From Mesocentrotus franciscanus (lineage: Eukaryota > Echinodermata > Echinoidea > Camarodonta > Strongylocentrotidae), in contig CP137675.1 of assembly GCA_037976565.1 (NCBI GenBank), positions 3,909,837-3,973,836 of the forward strand: DNA of 64,000 bases, written 5' to 3'. The notes beneath the pieces are model-generated. The model was not told where the DNA came from. It did no database searches and was given only the letters and a program-made list of their open reading frames with translations. Below are positions 60,922 through 64,000 of the stretch, piece after piece; the first letter of the stretch is position 1; each line of letters opens with the position of its first letter. The position numbers and the translations under genes are program-made.

Positions 60922-63879
60922 CTTGTGTGTGAGTTTGTCTAGCAGCTGGCTGCAGTGATGTCATTTCTATTTTCCTGTTGTAGCTGTATGTATATATACG
61001 ATATTGCCTTGTCAGAGCCAGAAGGAAGTTACCTCTTTATGGATGTATATGAGATATGGTCTTCTGGCTCCAAACGGCCAATATCAAAGTTGTTTTTTTA
61101 CCAAGCACTTTCATTCTTACATTGTATATGACCCAGTTTTCCTCACAATTTTGCCAAATTACTCATTTTAAAAAGGAATGTCTCCTTTTGAGGATTCTAT
61201 CTCTTTGCTCTTATATTTACCTCAAATTAGATTACTGTGAAATGTTTATACATAATTTGTTTAGTTTGTTAGCTTTTTGATATGCTTTTCTCTCTGTGTT
61301 TTTAGCAGAGAGCTTTGGCAATAGATATAAACAAATGAGTTTAATATTTACATAACGTTCTCCTTTTTTGAAGACATATCCTCATTGTAAAGAAAACTTT
61401 CTTTATTTAGCTTTTGATTGATAATGTGATGTATTTAAAGGCATACATTTCCCTTTTAAGATATGATATTAGCTTTTCATTTCTCTGATGGGGGTCTATT
61501 CTCCTTATTTTGCTAATCAGTTAATTAGCAGTTGATTAAGAAGACATTAATGGGCATATACATTGTGAAATTAGTTTCTCAATTCTGCAGTAGTATTTCT
61601 AAAATGAATATACATGTATGCTTACCATTTTGACATGGCATTACTTTTAAGTTTTTATCTTTCATTAGAAGTGAATTTTAAAATTTTATTCCAAATTGTT
61701 AGCGCCTGATATTGCCAATATTCCCCATTATCAATGAAGGTTTTGATAAATAGTAACAGTGACTTTATCATGTAGAATTCCATTATGACAAAACAAGCAA
61801 ATTTTCTGATTTCTGTACAGAAACTCTGTTTGAAAATCCTGATAAGTCATAGATTTGATATGGATAGAATGTTATGATAGGTTTATATTACTGAAGGAAA
61901 ATGCTAGGATTTCAATGGAAGTGTATTGTGGAATACTGTTAAATGGTAATTTTCACCATCTCAGTAATAATATTAGGTTGTACGTGTATCTACGAGGTGA
62001 AATTGATATCTAGTGCTTCTGCAATTTGACCACATCCTGTTACTCCCATGTTTTCTTTTCCACTCGAAGTTTTATGCAATGATCTTGTTACAAATAATTC
62101 CACTTTATTCCATCAGATCATTCCGTTACTCAGAAGCATTTTGATCAGGGAATCTTAATTTTTCTCATTGAGCATTTAAAAAAGTATATGTCAAGCATTA
62201 TACATGTACTTCAACATTTTACATGTGATATTAATTCTTCACTATTGTCTAAAATGAAAAATTGTGGTGTACAAAATTTTGCTTTTCTTGATTAAGAATG
62301 CATAGAACTAATGATTCTTTTGTGTTTTCATTTTTAATCTTTGTGCCTTTGAATGTTTTCTAACATTCCTAATGGATAGCCAATGGATACGTATATGTAC
62401 AGTTTATACAACCAAACACTGAAATGTTTTCTTTACTATAAGAGGAACGATTACTGGTAATTAATATGTTATGTCTGTTTTTCCCTCCAGTGATAAAATA
62501 TTAAAGTAAAGGTTCATATAAATGCCAAATGATACATCAATACAAGCATAAGTATGATAATCAACAGTTTCATATGAAAATAAAAGAAGAAATCAGTCAT
62601 TTAAAAAATTGATAAGATAAACATGACAAACTCATTGGCAGATGATAGAGTCAACAGGAAGACAATATTTATTTTGTACCCTTATTCTCAAGAAGTAATG
62701 ATCACTTATTTGTGTATTTTACAGGATATTGTAATGATATCACCCTGAAAATTGGATCGGCATTGGATTTTCTTTACCATTTATTTTTCATACCCACCTT
62801 ATTCTTCTTTTTAAGTCGTAGGGATGTGTTGAAATTACAGTGTAAAGTGTTGGAGGTTGTACAAATTTGTTGCTCTTTCTAATTTTTGTTATGGTTTTAT
62901 TAGTCTATGAAATATTCCTCTTTTATACTTCGGTTAGTGTAATATCATTTTCTCTGAAAATGTTTTGACACTTGTTGGTAGTTCACACTCTATGAAGGTA
63001 TTATTCAAAAGCAGGCGGAAAACTCTTAAAATGTGTAAGAAGGGATTTTGTTGGGTAAGGCATTTAATGGATGTCCACAGAGAATTGTTAATACTCTCCT
63101 TTTAGAGAGTTTTTAATGCTCATATTATTAAACTACTTATTGATAAGTATTGATGTTGCTTTTAATTCAAACAGACCATCCTTCACTATTTTTGGCATCC
63201 ATTTTAATTTTATGTAGAACTATTCTAACAGCTACTTGGCCCTATTTTTTACTAACATCATCCTTCTAACATAAGTCATCCTCTGATTGCAATCGTTGTT
63301 TGAGAGACTGAGTTCAAAACAAATACATTTAAGACTTTGTAAGAAGACTCTTGGAAGGAGAGAACTAAAGTTGCCATTTTAAACATTGATATCCATGCAT
63401 TATGTGAAACGCTCTGCTTAATGTATTCTGTAATGGTGCCTGTCAAAGTTTTTACTTCATCAAGTACATAGAATTATATGTGAACACAACTATTGTGTTC
63501 ATAACAATGTTAAGTGCAATGTCATAATAAATATGCATGTTTGTTGTCTTTGTAAATAGCCGGTGTAAATTTTTTGAACAAAAATAAAGACGAACATTTT
63601 GATAGGCTTACCGTACATATGTGATGTATAAAGGAGTCATCAATCAAAATTAGATACTTCTGGATGAATTTCATATTTACCTATTTTTAATGAATGAGTA
63701 TTGTATCCTTGCAGTCATTTGTATAATGAAATACTATTATAACTGCTGATGAAAGCATCATGTCTTCAAAACATGTTCAAATGCTCTCGTTGAAATCTGT
63801 TGGTTTTTTTTGGGTCTGTTGCCCATTTTAAAGAACTGATTTCTTTATATGCTTTTGCTTTGAACATAATCCATTCATA

Positions 63880-64000
63880 TGGTCCGGCGTTTTCAACCGC
63901 GGTGCCACGAGACATCTCTAGGGGTGCCATGAGAGAAATTGTTGTATTATAAACATTTATTTTGGAATAACGTCAATTTAGTGAAAATAAAATATTAGAA
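63880..64000 (+). mobile_element. Possible hAT-like element, left part only
   Basis: GGTCCGGCGTTTTCAACCGC followed by GGTGCCACGAGACATCTCTA and GGGTGCCATGAGAG resembles hAT-type ends (GGTTTTCAACC). The element runs out of the window, so the other end and target duplication cannot be checked. Confidence 0.4.

Larger units (their letters stand above)
55014..64000. other. Gene-free 3' flank of FRMD3
   Basis: No coding exon was supported in 9 kb. Part must be FRMD3 3' UTR, but its end cannot be fixed among many AATAAA and ATTAAA hexamers. It contains the 3' duplication, a decayed tandem array (55990-57940) with a MITE inside, a 452-bp MITE (59589-60040), a 25-bp minisatellite (60838-60921) and the start of a hAT-like element near 63880. 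61000-63870 is plain AT-rich sequence. Confidence 0.6.

Overview
The window is animal nuclear DNA. It is AT-rich, with multi-exon genes (GT-AG introns), long repeat-filled introns, tRNA-derived SINEs with (TTA)n tails and many short DNA transposons. The proteins look bilaterian. The abundance of ACATGTAC-type palindromes and the repeat types suggest a marine invertebrate deuterostome, perhaps an echinoderm such as a sea urchin; that placement is an inference.

Five genes could be resolved exon by exon, and their reading frames join across introns. (1) 480-4136, plus strand: the 3' half of a FASTK-family mitochondrial RNA-binding protein ending in a RAP domain; its 5' end lies outside the window. 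(2) 16109-8461, minus strand: a complete nine-exon STOML2 (mitochondrial stomatin-like protein 2, SPFH family). (3) 17418-24606, plus strand: a complete nine-exon POLI (Y-family DNA polymerase iota) with a PIP-box-like motif, a ubiquitin-binding motif and a second PIP-like C-terminus. (4) 29743-26262, minus strand: a complete five-exon gluconokinase (IDNK) with an unusual low-complexity insert. (5) 30278-55013, plus strand: a twelve-exon FERM protein with a C-terminal membrane anchor, best matched to FRMD3.

STOML2 and POLI are divergent across about 1.3 kb, which includes a short-period ATGAATA array. POLI and IDNK converge. IDNK and FRMD3 are head to head across 534 bp with an NRF1-like site. 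FRMD3 and IDNK are also neighbours on human 9q21, so this pair looks like old conserved synteny. The genes do not form one pathway; three are linked to mitochondria or metabolism (FASTKD, STOML2, IDNK).

The rest is repeats. There are three hAT-like elements with 8-bp target duplications, three TTAA-flanked MITE families, a TA-flanked mariner-like MITE, other palindromic MITEs and SINEs. Two copies of an element carry a ~150-bp minisatellite full of DR1 nuclear-receptor motifs. A 256-bp inverted-repeat element holds a tRNA-like core with no anticodon arm. After FRMD3 (55014-64000) there is no gene, but there is a decayed ~190-bp tandem array split by a MITE. No clearly new biological system was found. 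The best candidates for a second look are the tRNA-like element, the mobile DR1 array and a tandem duplication that copied a splice donor in FRMD3.
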